Source: Nitzschia sp. pyKryTriq1 (lineage: Eukaryota; Bacillariophyta; Bacillariophyceae; Bacillariales; Bacillariaceae). Taken from it: a stretch of DNA of 64,000 nucleotides. Numbering within the stretch: the first letter of the stretch is position 1; each line of letters starts with the position of its first letter. Positions 8,346 through 20,300 of the stretch are shown here, one piece after another. The translations under genes were made by a program, and so were the position numbers. Location: NCBI GenBank assembly GCA_956465555.1, contig OY101116.1, positions 1,488,001 to 1,552,000 on the forward strand, read 5' to 3'. Below the pieces are notes generated by a model that was given only the letters and a program-made list of their open reading frames with translations, was not told the DNA's origin and made no database searches.

Positions 8346-9984
8346 TTATGTATCCCATATTATTACTAGACTGAACGAGACCATGTCTTTTGCGTCCCCA
8401 CTACCGTCTTTGAGTTCTGGTTGCACAAGGGAAGATTCCCATGATCCGTTGCCAACTTCGATTTGCATTTCGAGTGGTACAGCGCTACTCGTATCAAATC
8501 CTTTCGCCTTGGAGCTTTCCAAAACAACGATCTCGAACCAGGCAGATGAATTCTTAGTTGCAAGAAGCTTTAAGGACGCTTTCAATCCTTCGCTGGAAAC
8601 TTGGGAATTGGATAGGACATCAGTGGCGTCCCACATGGAAACTAATTCCGGCACATCATTGGCTGACTGCCCGAGCTCCAGAAAGGAGTCTTCGGCTGGT
8701 TCCAACTCACAAACATCCGTCGGCGTCAAGCCCTGGACAACATCTGTTGTCAAATCAGCATCCACGTGCTTGTCTGTGAATATATCTAACAAAATATTTT
8801 GAAGGAGAGAAGTGGTCTTGGAAGGTTCGTCCCAGACCGGTTCACCCGAATATTTGGAAGATGCGAGTCTCATGCGGATTTTTCCTAGAGTTGGGTTGGA
8901 AACTTTCAATAAGAACGCGTGTTTGGTATCATCAGAAGCATGCTTTGTCACACGTACTCGCGGGAGCACTTGCACTGCGCTAGAATCCTGACATGGCGAG
9001 CAAAAAATGAGAGGACAAAATACAAGAAAAGCTGGGCTTGTCAGGTTCGATGATACGTACCTTTTTCCACCACTGGGCGTGACCAGTCCGAAGACTAGAA
9101 TCGCCCTCCAATGGATTGAGCTTGGGCTTGACCAAAATACCAGGTCTTCCTTCTGCCAACTCCCCACGGCATCGTCGAGACTTCCGCGGCCGCAACGGCA
9201 CGGGAAGTGGAAGCAAAGAATCCAACGAGACTATGGGCGTGGCACCACCCTGTAAGAGAACTGATTCAATCGATTTTCCTTTTAGCGATTCATCCAACAA
9301 TTGCTCCACAAAAAGCGAAGCGGCTTGTAATTCTTGTCCTCCGACAGTTTCGGCCAGCGAAGCAGAAACTAGTTTTTTTCGGTCTTGCAAGGAGTCTTCT
9401 AGAGATTCTATTGACCATCCTTCGGGGCCATCCTTTCGCCTCACATTCGCAGTAGGTAGCCAGGAGAAGGTTGATCGCTGCCCTTTCACTTGCTCCTTTG
9501 CCATTTCTTCTAGAGTTTGAAGCATTGTTTTATAGTGATCATCTGCTGACTGATCGCGCTGTGTTCGTCTCTCGGTCCACTGTGCCTCCAACTCCTCGGA
9601 CGCCTTTTCGAGGTCACCCTTGTCGACGACACCATCGCTGTCAACGGTTATTGGTGTGTATAAAGAGCACTGGCGACTTGTCCAGTCGCACAAACCACAT
9701 GCATACACGCAATCCGACTCGTCTACGCCGATGCTGGCTACCGATCTGCAGACCGGGCATAAACGGCAAGAAGTTTTGGGGCAAAACCCAAGAGCAGCTG
9801 CCGAAGTGGCGTCATGGAAAGCCAAGCACTGAGGGCAAAAGGCAGAGTCTATTTCTGTCACTGTCGAAGGAGGCTGGCGATCGATGGCGGATGCCAACCG
9901 ACGGGATGCGGTAGCGTGGTAACACATCGAAAGCGGAGCTGGATGCCCCTGATGATCCACATAGAGCACATGTGCTGCCTTCAT
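8346..9984 (-). CDS. DCTN4: Dynactin subunit 4 (p62)
   Basis: Pointed-end subunit of dynactin, the dynein cofactor. Predicted exons are 9984-9061 and 8987-8346 (521 residues, close to the roughly 460 of animal p62), joined QWWKK|DSSAVQV through a GTACGT donor and GTCAG acceptor. The N-terminal half has Cys pairs (FCPQC, SCRLCPVC, ACGLC) typical of the p62 zinc-binding region, then a helical acidic segment, then the family-like LLPLPVPLRPRKSRRCRGEL with KPKLNPLEGDSS, and a C-terminal beta-rich part after VQVLPRVRVTKH. The ATG at 9984 was chosen; the frame is open a little further but without ATG. The presence of dynactin implies a working cytoplasmic dynein. Confidence 0.85.
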
Positions 9985-10826
9985 CCTCGAAAGTTGCTTT
10001 CTCAACAAGTAACAAGTGCTCGATTCCTGCTGTCCGCTGCGACTACGAGTACCTAGAAGTCCTGCTCTGAAGCACCAGCTATCTACCGGTAAACTCTTCG
10101 TCCTCTCTCTACTACCGAGTGATGATACTACAGTAAACCCACCACCAAATACCGGTACCTGGTGCCTGGTACAGTTTTCATCACCGCATTGTGAATTCGA
10201 AACTATCGTTTGTCATCGCCGCCGCCTGCGCTGCGCTTCTCGCCTTCGACATCGCGAAGTGTGCGTAGACGCCAGTACTGTTTCTACCTGTATGCAGTTG
10301 AAATGATCATAGTACAACTAGTAGTCGTCCCAGTCGATCATCTTCGCCGCCGGCCGGCCGGCCGCATTCATGGATACGCGCGCAATACGATCAGGTAGAC
10401 TTAGCAGGGATCAATAGATTGCTATTTATTCATCCCGGGACTTACTTAGTATGCTATTTAGGCACGGACAGAGGAAAAGTAGCTCTCTACTCTAGAGGTA
10501 GAGAGAGCTGATAGCATCATGAGATGGTTGCTCCCTTTCTCTCCTCATTTGGCGTACAATGTTTGTAGATTAAACTTTAGTTGGCTCCATAGGTAGACTC
10601 TTGTTGCTTTAGATTACGAGTGTAGAAGACCTGTCCCGGTACAGTTGGAGCCAAGTGTAGAGAACACTATGCCAGTGAGCAATACCAAATCTAGCATCTT
10701 CATCGCCAGGAATCCCACTCTGGCGTAGACTCGTATATTCTATTGAAACAAATACAAGATATTGGAACATTGATGCATAGTAGTCATCCCAAGTAATAAG
10801 TTCTTCCCCTTCCCCGTACATCTACA
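9985..10826. promoter_or_regulatory. 5' flank of DCTN4 with GTAC tracts, and 3' flank of repeat protein
   Basis: No gene supported over 842 bases. CTACCGGTAAAC (about 10083) and ATACCGGTACCTGG (about 10149) lie within 200 bases of the DCTN4 start. A CTCTCTACTCTAGAGGTAGAGAG palindrome-like stretch sits at about 10490-10512, and GGCCGGCCGGCC at about 10351. Confidence 0.4.
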
Positions 10827-13478
10827 TTAACATCTCAGTGCATTAGGTCTTTGCCCTGACCTTGCTTTTCGGCTGAACGTTGATCTCTCATCTCGTTCGG
10901 AGAAATCTCGAATCTGGTAGGCATGGGACTGGTTTCCTCGCGGTTGCGAATGATGAGGAGAGGCGATCTTGATCTTGTACGTCCCTCCCTTTCGCCCTTG
11001 CCGGCTAGGTTCATGGATCATGGCGAGCGTGTGCTCGCTTCGATCTGTGTCTACGATGCCATCCATAACATCACTTGAGTATCCACTTCGCACACTTCGC
11101 TCAGAAGCCTCTGGTCTGCTTGTGTAGCCACTTCGCTCACTTCGCACCGAAACTTCCCTTCTTACGGCATGACTGCGTTCACTACGACCAGAGTGAGCCC
11201 ACATGAGAGCATTGTGCATCGACGTAGAATGATCGATGTGGTCAGCCTCCGTTTCGTCTTCGCTTGGCCTAGATTCGTACCCAGAGCGATCGGTTCGGGT
11301 AGATTGCTCGCGAACTGATCCGTAGTCGGAACGCTCGCTTCTTAATGATTGATCACGAACAGGTCCATAGTCGGAACGCTCACTTCTGTAAGATTGCTCA
11401 CGAACAGGTCCATAGTCGGAACGCTCGCTTCTGTAAGATTGATCACGAGCAGGCCCGTAATCCGAGCGCTCGCTCCTGTAGGATTGATCACGAACAGGCC
11501 CATAGTCGGAGCGCTCGCTCCTGTAAGATTGATCCCGAACAGGCTCGCAGTCCGAGCGCTCGCTCCTGTATGATTCATTTTCATCCCTAGTCTCAGAATG
11601 ATGATTCCTGTCCAGCTTTGGGAAGCCACCTTGTTCGTCTTCGAACTCATCTGGGAGAGCTTCACGACTACCTTGTTTGGTCGACTTCTCGAATCTGACA
11701 CGACTGTGTTGAGATCTGGGGCTGTTCTCGTGGTTCCATGCTTCGGAGGCTTGCTTGTGTTGTACCAGATGCCCATACCCGTTCTCTGTTCGGATTCCCT
11801 GGTGAAAATCTATTTTGTTTTGATCTCGATGAGCTTTTTCTTTTCCGTGTGGCTCGGGGTAATCTGCTTCGTCGAGCACCTTTTTAATGCGAGCCAACTC
11901 CTCCTGTCGTTGCTTATACACGAAATCAACCTCGAACATGTTTTCGATTTCAACCAAAGCTTCTTTCTCCTCCACGGCCACCTGGGCCTCGTCAAATTCA
12001 TGTCCCATTTGCGGCATTGTAAATGCCTTCTGGTCATCCATGACCTCACGCTCTGAGGTGCCCTGCATGTGGTACTTCTTCGCAAGCTTGTTTACGTACT
12101 TCATATCTTGTTCGTACTCCGTGGCATTTTGAGCTTTCTTCTCTACTGGCTTTGTCACCTCCGGTGGGTCAACCCCCCGAATGAATTCGGCCCTGGACGT
12201 CTCCCTCGCATCTTTTGAAAAATCAAAGAAGGGGTCACTGTTTTCGTTTGTTTCCCCCTTTGACTCCTCTCCACCTTCGTCCCCTCCCATCATGCTGAGT
12301 TCCCATTCGCGTTTCCAGTAATCTTGGGCAGGATCTGCAGGATCTTGCTCCTCCATAGCCGGTTTTTCGTTTGTCGCCCTCTCCAAATCTTCTGTGTGCG
12401 ATGAGCCCGAGCTTAGGAGAGCAAAATCATCTTGGATATCTTTCTGAGCAGGAACTTTACTTGTAGAGATGACAGGTTTTGAGCTTTGTCGCCCTTGCTC
12501 ACCGGTGGTGGAGGTAACTGTAGTTGGCTTCGACTGTTGCTCCAAGGTTTTCTGGAAGTTGTCGGTAGCTATAGTTGGCTTCGACTGTTGCTCCAAGGCT
12601 TTCTGGAAGTTGTCCAGCTGTTTCCGAACTGCATTCATTTCTTCCCGTAACAACATAGTTTCTGCTTCAAATGACGCCTTTTCCAAACTAAGCTTTTCAA
12701 TGATATCAGCTTGGTTCATCTTATTCTTGTATAGCTTGCGATAACTCGACTGGGCGTCTCCAAGCTTTTTGCGATAGTACTGATTCTGCTCCGCCATGAT
12801 TTTGAGGGTTTCTTGCTGCTGAGCAAGGACATCCTTCAGCGAAAGAACAGCTCCCGAATTAGTCACATCTTGATTCTTGGATGTTTCAGTGACTTTCCGG
12901 GCCTCTCCCTTTGCAGAATGACTGGACGCGTTGGAAGATATGGGCTGCTTTAGTGACGATTTAGTAGGCATAGGCATGCCGGGCTGGGAAGTGTTCATAG
13001 GCATACCGGGCTTGGAAGTGTTCGTCGTGCCTGGCTTTGATCGGATATGCTTGCTACGAAGCATGTTGAGATTATTTGAATTGAATTCGACGGCAGAAGT
13101 CTTGTCTGGGGTGTTTCCAATTTTTGGTCCGTCCATGAAAAACTCAGAAATAAGGACGTCCTCGTTTTCATAGGCCGATTCCTCGGAGATTGGATTCATG
13201 AAGGTTTTCTTGAACATGGAAAACTTTTTACCCCGTCTCGATCGGGACCGTTCGGTCAAAAGAGCTGTTTCCGGACTAAGAGTCACAGGATCTTCATCTG
13301 CCGAAGTTTCGGAAGATGTAGTCGAACTGAGAGGACGCTGATCAAAAGATCGGATTGTGCCTCTCTTGCTGTCATCCTTCTTGTTGTCCCGTGTTTTGGG
13401 CCTCAGTTTGCTGAAGACAGCCTCACCACACATGGGTGGCTGCTCATCTTCGCCCACGAAGTAGTTTTCTCGTTTCAT
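10827..13478 (-). CDS. 883-residue charged protein with coiled coil and RSERSDYG repeats
   Basis: I do not recognise this family. The single long frame begins at MKRENYFVGEDEQPP (ATG 13478; the frame extends upstream only through a non-ATG). Features in order: an acidic/Ser-rich N-terminus; SKPGMPM/SQPGMPM repeats (~155-170); a heptad-like coiled coil (~205-300, LAQQQETLKIMAEQNQYYRK onward); two 17-residue DNFQKxLEQQSKPT repeats; an acidic middle with a second helical part (AQVAVEEKEALVEIENMFE); six copies of a 15-residue unit YRSERSDYGPVRDQS; and a basic Arg/Ser C-terminus. Without membrane segments it is likely cytosolic or cytoskeletal, and the Ser/Arg repeats look like phosphorylation targets. 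Head-to-head with DGAT1. Confidence 0.8.
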   Translation of the reverse strand: MKRENYFVGEDEQPPMCGEAVFSKLRPKTRDNKKDDSKRGTIRSFDQRPLSSTTSSETSADEDPVTLSPETALLTERSRSRRGKKFSMFKKTFMNPISEESAYENEDVLISEFFMDGPKIGNTPDKTSAVEFNSNNLNMLRSKHIRSKPGTTNTSKPGMPMNTSQPGMPMPTKSSLKQPISSNASSHSAKGEARKVTETSKNQDVTNSGAVLSLKDVLAQQQETLKIMAEQNQYYRKKLGDAQSSYRKLYKNKMNQADIIEKLSLEKASFEAETMLLREEMNAVRKQLDNFQKALEQQSKPTIATDNFQKTLEQQSKPTTVTSTTGEQGRQSSKPVISTSKVPAQKDIQDDFALLSSGSSHTEDLERATNEKPAMEEQDPADPAQDYWKREWELSMMGGDEGGEESKGETNENSDPFFDFSKDARETSRAEFIRGVDPPEVTKPVEKKAQNATEYEQDMKYVNKLAKKYHMQGTSEREVMDDQKAFTMPQMGHEFDEAQVAVEEKEALVEIENMFEVDFVYKQRQEELARIKKVLDEADYPEPHGKEKAHRDQNKIDFHQGIRTENGYGHLVQHKQASEAWNHENSPRSQHSRVRFEKSTKQGSREALPDEFEDEQGGFPKLDRNHHSETRDENESYRSERSDCEPVRDQSYRSERSDYGPVRDQSYRSERSDYGPARDQSYRSERSDYGPVREQSYRSERSDYGPVRDQSLRSERSDYGSVREQSTRTDRSGYESRPSEDETEADHIDHSTSMHNALMWAHSGRSERSHAVRREVSVRSERSGYTSRPEASERSVRSGYSSDVMDGIVDTDRSEHTLAMIHEPSRQGRKGGTYKIKIASPHHSQPRGNQSHAYQIRDFSERDERSTFSRKARSGQRPNALRC
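11301..11570 (-). repeat. Six tandem 45-base coding repeats
   Basis: In-frame units encode YRSERSDYGPVRDQS with small changes (CEPVRDQS, YGPARDQS, YGPVREQS, YGSVREQS). DNA identity between neighbouring units is high, so the array is probably recent and variable in length between strains. Confidence 0.92.
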
Positions 13479-14041
13479 GGTGGATAAAGGAAAAGGGAAA
13501 AGATGGAAAGCACAGCACTCCTTAACTTCCTCCAAACATCAAAAATTTGTTGTTGGCAGTCGCACTGAATGTGGTCGAATGTCGGAGGGAAGAAAAGATC
13601 GGCGATCGCTGAACGCCTTATGGCGACGTCATGTCGCCCAAGTGGCCTGCCTTCATTAAAATATATTCGTAAACATATATATACATAAATCTCGCCAAAC
13701 CCAAATCCATCAATTTTAGGCGTCTGTGCTACTCAATTCCCCACCCGCTCGCCCGAGCGCGCAGCACGATCCAAGTCGCGACACCGCGTCTACGAAATCG
13801 ATGTGGTCGTTTGTGATTGGGATGCATGATGCGAGTGCAAGAAGAGAAAAGTGGTGCGGAGTGTGCGGAGAGGATCTTCTCGCGTCGTTGCGCGTTTTTT
13901 TGCGGCCGTTGATGAAGAGACGAACGACGACGCGACCGGGACCATCAAGAAAAAAGAATTCTGCATCCCCGCCGTAACACAACGAAAGAAAAGGATCTTT
14001 AAAGTTACATCTGACTGTCTCGAACAGGTGGTCTCGTGAAG
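13479..14041. promoter_or_regulatory. Divergent gap between repeat protein and DGAT1, lacking GTAC tracts
   Basis: A 563-base head-to-head gap. Unlike most 5' gaps here it has no TACCGGTA-type tract. It holds an AT-rich stretch (ATATATTCGTAAACATATATATACATAAA, about 13660-13688, given here as description only) that could serve as a core promoter element. No gene supported. Confidence 0.35.
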
Positions 14042-16505
14042 ATGCTTGGAATATTGTCCAACGGAAAAGAGTCCAAAAGCGGTGATGATTCCGAAGAGAC
14101 CGAGGAGTTGAAAGCCCGGGCACAGTCGCTTCAGAAAGAATTGAAAAAAGTGAACGACAAGTTGGCCCGTTTGGGGGACTCCTCTGCAAATTCTGGCGAG
14201 ATACTGCCCCCTCCTGGAAAGAGTGGCTATCTGTTCAAGTGGCAGGACCGCTCGATTGGGTGGGGAGGCACAAAATGGGCGCTTCGCTTTGTCGAGCTCA
14301 ATCGGGGAAGAATCAGCTATTATCTTTCTCACTTGGAGAACGCGCCTCGTTACATGCTCTCACTTCGGGGTTGCGCCGTTCGGGACGAAGGATGGAAGCG
14401 CAATCGTCGCCATGTCTCGAAAAACACGCCACATGGCAAGGATCCACCCATCGATGAAGTAGGCGCGTACTTTTTTGTCTTCTCGATTTATCATTTCGAC
14501 TCGAGTAGCACACAAGAAGAGTCGGCTGATATCGTGCCTCTACTTCGTTTCTCAACACCGTCGCTCGCGGAAAAGACCCAGTGGATTCAGTTAGTGGCTG
14601 AAGCTTGTGCCTACTGTGAAACAGACTCGTTTCTGAAAGAGGAAGCTGCAAGGAATGAAGAAGAAGAATTTCGCCGCCAGCAACAGAGAAACATGGCACA
14701 AACGATGCCCCAGGCCGAAAGGGGCACGCTGCCACCCCTTTACTTTGCGCATACGGACCCGCGTCGTGGCCTAACAAGGAAACCGTCACTTACAAAGCTC
14801 CCTAAGGCCAACATGTTTCGTACGAAGTCGCAGTCGCAAGATGCAGAGAAATCTGAAAAGAAAGGCTACCCGCCTTCGAAACCAATGCACAGAAGTAGTG
14901 CACCTTCGTTTCTTAGCGCTGAAGCACAAACTCAAAACTATCGTGGCTTTTTCAACTTGGCGATGATTATTTTGATTGTCAGCAATTTTCGTCTTATTTT
15001 GCATGCGAGTAAGTATGAAATAAAAGTACGGTGTGCCATACATGACACATGCTTTCGTCTCTGTCGGGTTTCTAAATTGCCTTTGCACGTCAGCCCGGAC
15101 CTACGGATTTGTTCTTGCCAATATTCCTGACATATCAAGATTCTCAATCGCGACATGGGATCAGTTCCCTTTTCTGACCGGGATGCTGGCACTGCAGTTC
15201 TTTCTGATCTTTGCCTTTGGGATTGAGTGGCTTCTGGCTTACAAGAAACTCTACGAGCCGGTTGGGATGATGATGCACCAAATCAACGCCCATTTGTCCC
15301 TCTTAGTCAGCATCTTTATTGTCTGGAATTTCATTGGGGTTCCAGCCATCGGAACTTGTTTGATGTTGAATGCTGCTATTGTATGGATGAAACTACTGTC
15401 TTATGCCCTTGCCAACCAAGACTACCGCATATCCTCGAAGAAAAAGGATGGGGAAACGCACCACAAGGCAACGCTGGCGATCATTGAGAATCTGGATCAG
15501 GATGATATGGGCATTGACTATCCAAGGTACGTTTTTCTACGTTTTTGACTTTCTCACAGCTCAAACCAATGTGCTCACAGGTATTTTTGTCATGTAGGAA
15601 TGTGACATTGGGAAATATCTACTACTTTTGGATCGCACCAACGCTCACCTACCAAATCGCTTTTCCGAAGACTCCTCGGGTCCGGGTGATGCGCGTTTTT
15701 GGTATTTTGCTGCGGATGGTCTTCGTCTTTTCGCTCTTTTCCTTTTTGATTGCCCAGACGGTGGCTCCCGCATTGGAGTCTTTGCTGCAGGACCTGGAGG
15801 CCACCAACGGTCAAATAACCACGTCGCTCATGGCAGAATATTGGTTGAGGCTCAGTATCCCAAATACGTATTTGTGGCTGATGGTGTTCTACTTCTATTT
15901 CCATTTGTATCTGAACCTCTGTGCGGAGCTTCTTCGATTCGGTGATAGGGTTTTCTACAAGGATTGGTGGAATTCTGGTGAAGTTTCGGCCTACTGGAGA
16001 TTGTGGAATCTACCCGTCCATTATTGGCTGGTCCGCCATCTATACTTCCCCTGCGTGCGCAACGGTATCCCCAAAGCGGCAGCAACTTTCGTCATCTTCT
16101 TCTTCTCTGCTGTGATGCACGAAGTGCTGATCAGCATTCCGTTTCACATGCTTCGCCCTTGGTCTTTCCTTGGAATGATGGGACAAGTCCCTCTCGTCGT
16201 GATCACAAAATATCTTTACAGGAAGTATCCAGACACTTCAATCGGTAACTTTACATTCTGGGTATCTTTCTGCCTTGTCGGCCAACCGAGTAAGTTTTGG
16301 TCGGAAGACCGATTATCTACTTTTGAAAGTTTCAATATGGAGTCTTCCTAACTTCACCTCATTTTCTTTTCATGTTGCAGTGGCCATTTTGCTGTATACG
16401 ATCGACTACAAATATAAATCATTACAACACGATGTCGTCCCTGACATGTTCGACACGGAACAAACTTGTCGCGTCATGCTCAAAAACATCTGTCTTCTTC
16501 GATAA
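14042..16505 (+). CDS. DGAT1: Acyl-CoA:diacylglycerol acyltransferase 1 with N-terminal PH domain
   Basis: ER membrane enzyme of the MBOAT family that makes triacylglycerol from diacylglycerol and acyl-CoA. Predicted exons are 14042-15008, 15094-15526, 15598-16289 and 16381-16505, all with GT-AG ends and matching phases (738 residues). A pleckstrin-homology domain occupies about 60-200 (SGYLFKWQDRSIGWGG, WALRFVELNRGRISYY to EKTQWIQLVAEACAYC). A basic linker follows, then the membrane region from NYRGFFNLAMIILIVSNFRL, with FYKDWWNS (the FYxDWWN acyl-CoA motif) and the catalytic His in FSAVMHEVLISIPFHML, and the end GQPMAILLYTIDYKYK. The PH fusion is known for diatom DGAT1 and may tie activity to phosphoinositides; that role is inferred. 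Confidence 0.96.
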
Positions 16506-17306
16506 TAGATACTGCAGCTACCCTACTCTAGAATACTGAAAAGGTTGTGAAGGTTGGTGGTCATTTATTACAGTAACGTATGAGTAGGTCCCTACTTCAT
16601 AGTTCATAGTCCATTACTCGTAAAAGCGATCTGCGGCATTACACGCCACAGCTTTTGAGATCTACACGAAAAGTAGAATACCGGGTAGCACAGTACCAGT
16701 AAGTAAATTACATACTACTGTTCTCGTACGAACCGGTATGTACCACAGTACAGTACCCGGCGCTGTGCAAAATAATACAGAAATTATTTTTTGGAACCAC
16801 ACTTCGCTTTCTCGTGACCAAATGTAATAAATGTTTAAGTATGAAGGACATGAGATAACGTAAAGTGCAGGAAAGAAGTCACTGAAAAGATCTCAATGTT
16901 GTGTACAAGTACATACCGGGACGATCAGTACTGTACCTGGTACCGGTACCTGCAGGCTTTTACGTGAGTTTGTACCAGCGAGAACATGGCGGGAGAATGA
17001 CCTTCCGAGATCATTTTTTATTTGGCACGGTTCCTTCACGCAAAAGATCGATGAGCATCAAATAAAACACAACCGGCAAAATAAGTGCAGCAGCGTGCAG
17101 CGTGCAGCCAACCGACGACCGACGACTGACTCCTCGTCTCATCCTGCATCCCCCGACGATCATTTCGACTTTCGACTTCGCCTGTATCCCGCCATTTCAC
17201 TTGCATCTTCTTGCATCCATCGGATCAATAGTCTCTAGAGAGACATTTTGTCGTCCGCGTGATTGTCCACTTTGACCTCCTATATTATAGTGAAACTGAA
17301 CAATCA
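16506..17306. promoter_or_regulatory. 5' flank of LRR gene with several GTAC tracts
   Basis: An 801-base gap. CTACTCTAGAATACTG lies just after DGAT1. GTAC tracts are dense at about 16680-16770 (ACCGGGTAGCACAGTACC, GAACCGGTATGTACC) and 16905-16965 (CCTGGTACCGGTACCTGC). AGCGTGCAGCGTGCAGCC is a short direct repeat near 17093. No coding region seen. Confidence 0.4.
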
Positions 17307-20300
17307 ATGGATGTCGCCGAGGAAGAACAGGCGCAGATTGCCAAACGGCAAGCCATTCAGTCGATCATGCGAGACACCTCTCTCACTCCGCAAGAGAAAC
17401 AGAAAAAGATCCAAGAGTTCATGACTGGTGGAGCTCAAGCTGCGGCACCAGCCCCTGCTGAGGGTCCCGCTCCGGCTCCAGCAACGGCGGGTGGAGCATC
17501 GAAGCAGGAATTGGTGAAAGCTATCATGAAGGACACATCGCTCTCCGCGCAAGAAAAGCAGAAGCAAATTCAGCAAATCATGTCGGGAGCTACCCCACCC
17601 GCCTCTTCGCCGGCCCCAGAACCTGCACCCGTGCCCGCGCCGTCCGAGCCTGAGCCGCCAGCTGCGACGGGAGCGCCAAATAACAGGGCTGCTATTCAAG
17701 ATGTTATGAAAGATACGTCCTTGACCCCACAGCAGAAGCAGCAGAAAATCCAGCAACTTATGGCAGGTGCTCCAGCTGCTGCACCTTCCGCGGCCGCAGC
17801 GGCAGCTGCATCGCGTCCTGCGGGAGTTGGGGCAACAGCCAGCACTGACGCGGATCCGGCGGCTCGCAAGGGAGCTCGGGGCTCGTCGACCATTTCATCT
17901 CAGGCGGCAGCGGCCACAGGGTCGAGTGGGAGCAACGAACCAGCTCCGCCTCCGATGGGGCTCGGTGCGGTTGCGAGTACTGGGGTGGATCCAGCAGCTC
18001 GAAAGGGTGGGCGTGCATCCTCGCGATCTACAGCAACTGCGCCCGCAGCGTCGGATACGGCTAGTGTAGAACCAGCTGCTATGGCTCCACCCACCCTCGG
18101 CGCCGTTTCAACTAGTGGTGTAGATCCGGCTGCTCGAAAGGCGAGAGGGTCGGCCAGAGCCTCGGGTCGTGCAAGTGCGGCATCTTCGGTAGACGGGCAA
18201 AGCGTTGGTGCGTCGAGCGCTAGCCGTCATGACGATCCAGCTGCCAGGAAGGCGGCAAGAGCAGCACGACAAACTGCGTCGGCATCCGCGTCAGTTGCAT
18301 CGGTAGGCGGGCAGGAGGCGCCAGTTAAATCGGATCCTGCCATGTCAAAGGGTGAAGTTCCGGCTGCAGCTGTGAGTTACGGTGGATCCGGCGAGATTAG
18401 CGAAATTCGAGATCTGGAATCGAATCTTGTGGCCAAGCCAAACACGGTCGCACCGCCGGCACCGGCACCAGCTTCATTCCCAACATCAAACAATTACGCT
18501 GCCAGCGTAGATACTAGTGGAGCAAGAGGACTTGTGGCTGTGACTGAAGATGATGGTTATGAACAATCGAACTACGTCGAGAGCTCTGAACAAGAACAGC
18601 GAGAAACCTATGCTGGAGTTGGGTTGACAGGCCCAGATATTGTGGGAGCGGAAACAGGCGGTTTTCAGGTTAGTTAGTGGTACAGATTGCTCCTACGAAT
18701 TTGTGAAGATCTATTTTCTGTTTCTCTCACATATGTTTGCTCAGGCATTTGTCGCGGGAGAGGAGAAACCGGAGGTCATTGGCGCGATGGAGGTAGTCAC
18801 CGATGCTGCAATCGAAGAGGAAGACAACCAGAAGCGAAAGCGTCTACTTCGAATTGGAGGAGGCGTTTTTTGTCTTTTGCTTATTGCCATCGTTGTACCT
18901 GTCGCTATCGTGGTCCCGGGTGGTGGGGAAGATAAGCTTGTCAACGTTACTGACTCGCCAACGATGGCACCTTCGGCTCCTCCAACTGCGGCCTTATTTG
19001 CTGAATTACTGGATACACTCCAACCCTTGTACCCTAGCGACGAGTCCTTCGAGGAAGCTTTCTCTAGTTACGGCACACCTCAGTACAAAGCTGCCGACTG
19101 GGCGACAACTGTTGCTCCTATCGGCCTCTCTGGCAGCGACCCAAGGATGATCAGCCGCTACGCGCTCGCCACTTTCTATTACGCTACGAATGGTGACAAC
19201 TGGGAGCGCTGCGGTATTAGTTCGACAAACTGTGACGAGGGGCGCGAGTGGCTCACTGCAGAAAACGAATGCGACTGGCTCGCGGTTGAGTGCGCGGACC
19301 GAGATGGAGGCGATTATACTGTGCTTGAGTTGTTTTTCCGTAGGTGACAGTGGTTTTCGATACTTGACTCTGCAGCATGCTCTTTCTAACCATTCTTTCT
19401 TCCTTGTGTGTAGCCCCTACTGGTCCATTCGGAAACAACGTTGCAGGAACCCTGCCTTTTGAATTGACTCTTCTTCCCAGTGTGGAGAGAATAGTTTTGT
19501 CGCGGCAGGCGCTGAAGGGATCGATTCCAGAGACTTGGTCGGGGATGACAGCCCTTCATACACTTATTATTGGAAACAATGAGCTTACGGGTACATTCCC
19601 TGATTTTCTTTTTTCGGAAAACACTCTTCTGGGGACTCTGTATGTTTCTAGCAACAAACTCTCGGGAACTTTGCCTGCTTTTGCTTCTGCATCCTTGGAA
19701 GGGCTGAGATTCGAAGAGAACATGTTCACGGGCCCTATTCCTCCCGCTTTTGGTAGTTTGGCAGCTTTGAGTGAGTTTTGACTAAAGTTTGTATACAGGG
19801 GGTTGCTCGCATTTCTCGCCCCGTCTCACAACTTTTCCCCTTTTTGTAGAGGAACTCTACGCTGACAACAACGAATTGGAAGGTGATCTACCAGAGGAAT
19901 TGTACAACCTGCCTGCTTTACGAAGTCTTCGCCTGAGCAACAATACAAAGATGACAGGCACGATTTCAGAGAGCATTGGCAACTTGCAAAGTTTGGACCA
20001 ACTGCGGGTGGTCAACACCGGAATGGGTGGGCCACTCCCTGCCGGGCTCTTCAATCTTATCAACCTTCAGGTCCTTGAGCTTAGTGTGAATGATTTCTCA
20101 GGACCTCTATCGGTAGATTTTGGCAAATTGGCGAATGTTACGCAGATTGATTTGAGCTACAACACTTTCACTGGAACAATTCCGACTGTCTTTGCGAGTC
20201 TGGAGTATCTACGTAAGTTTGCCGTTTCTAATTATTTGCGAGAGACGCTGGTCAAAAAATATGTCTCTAACTGATGCTCTTCTTTGCAGGGACATTGCTA

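Noticed and set aside
11301-11570. Regular 45-base repeats as a CRISPR-like array
   Set aside because: Units are contiguous without unique spacers and keep one reading frame; they are protein repeats.
13716-14332. Minus-strand frames of 157 and 180 residues before and over the DGAT1 start
   Set aside because: They overlap the DGAT1 coding strand, which has clear PH-domain sequence, and show no family features.
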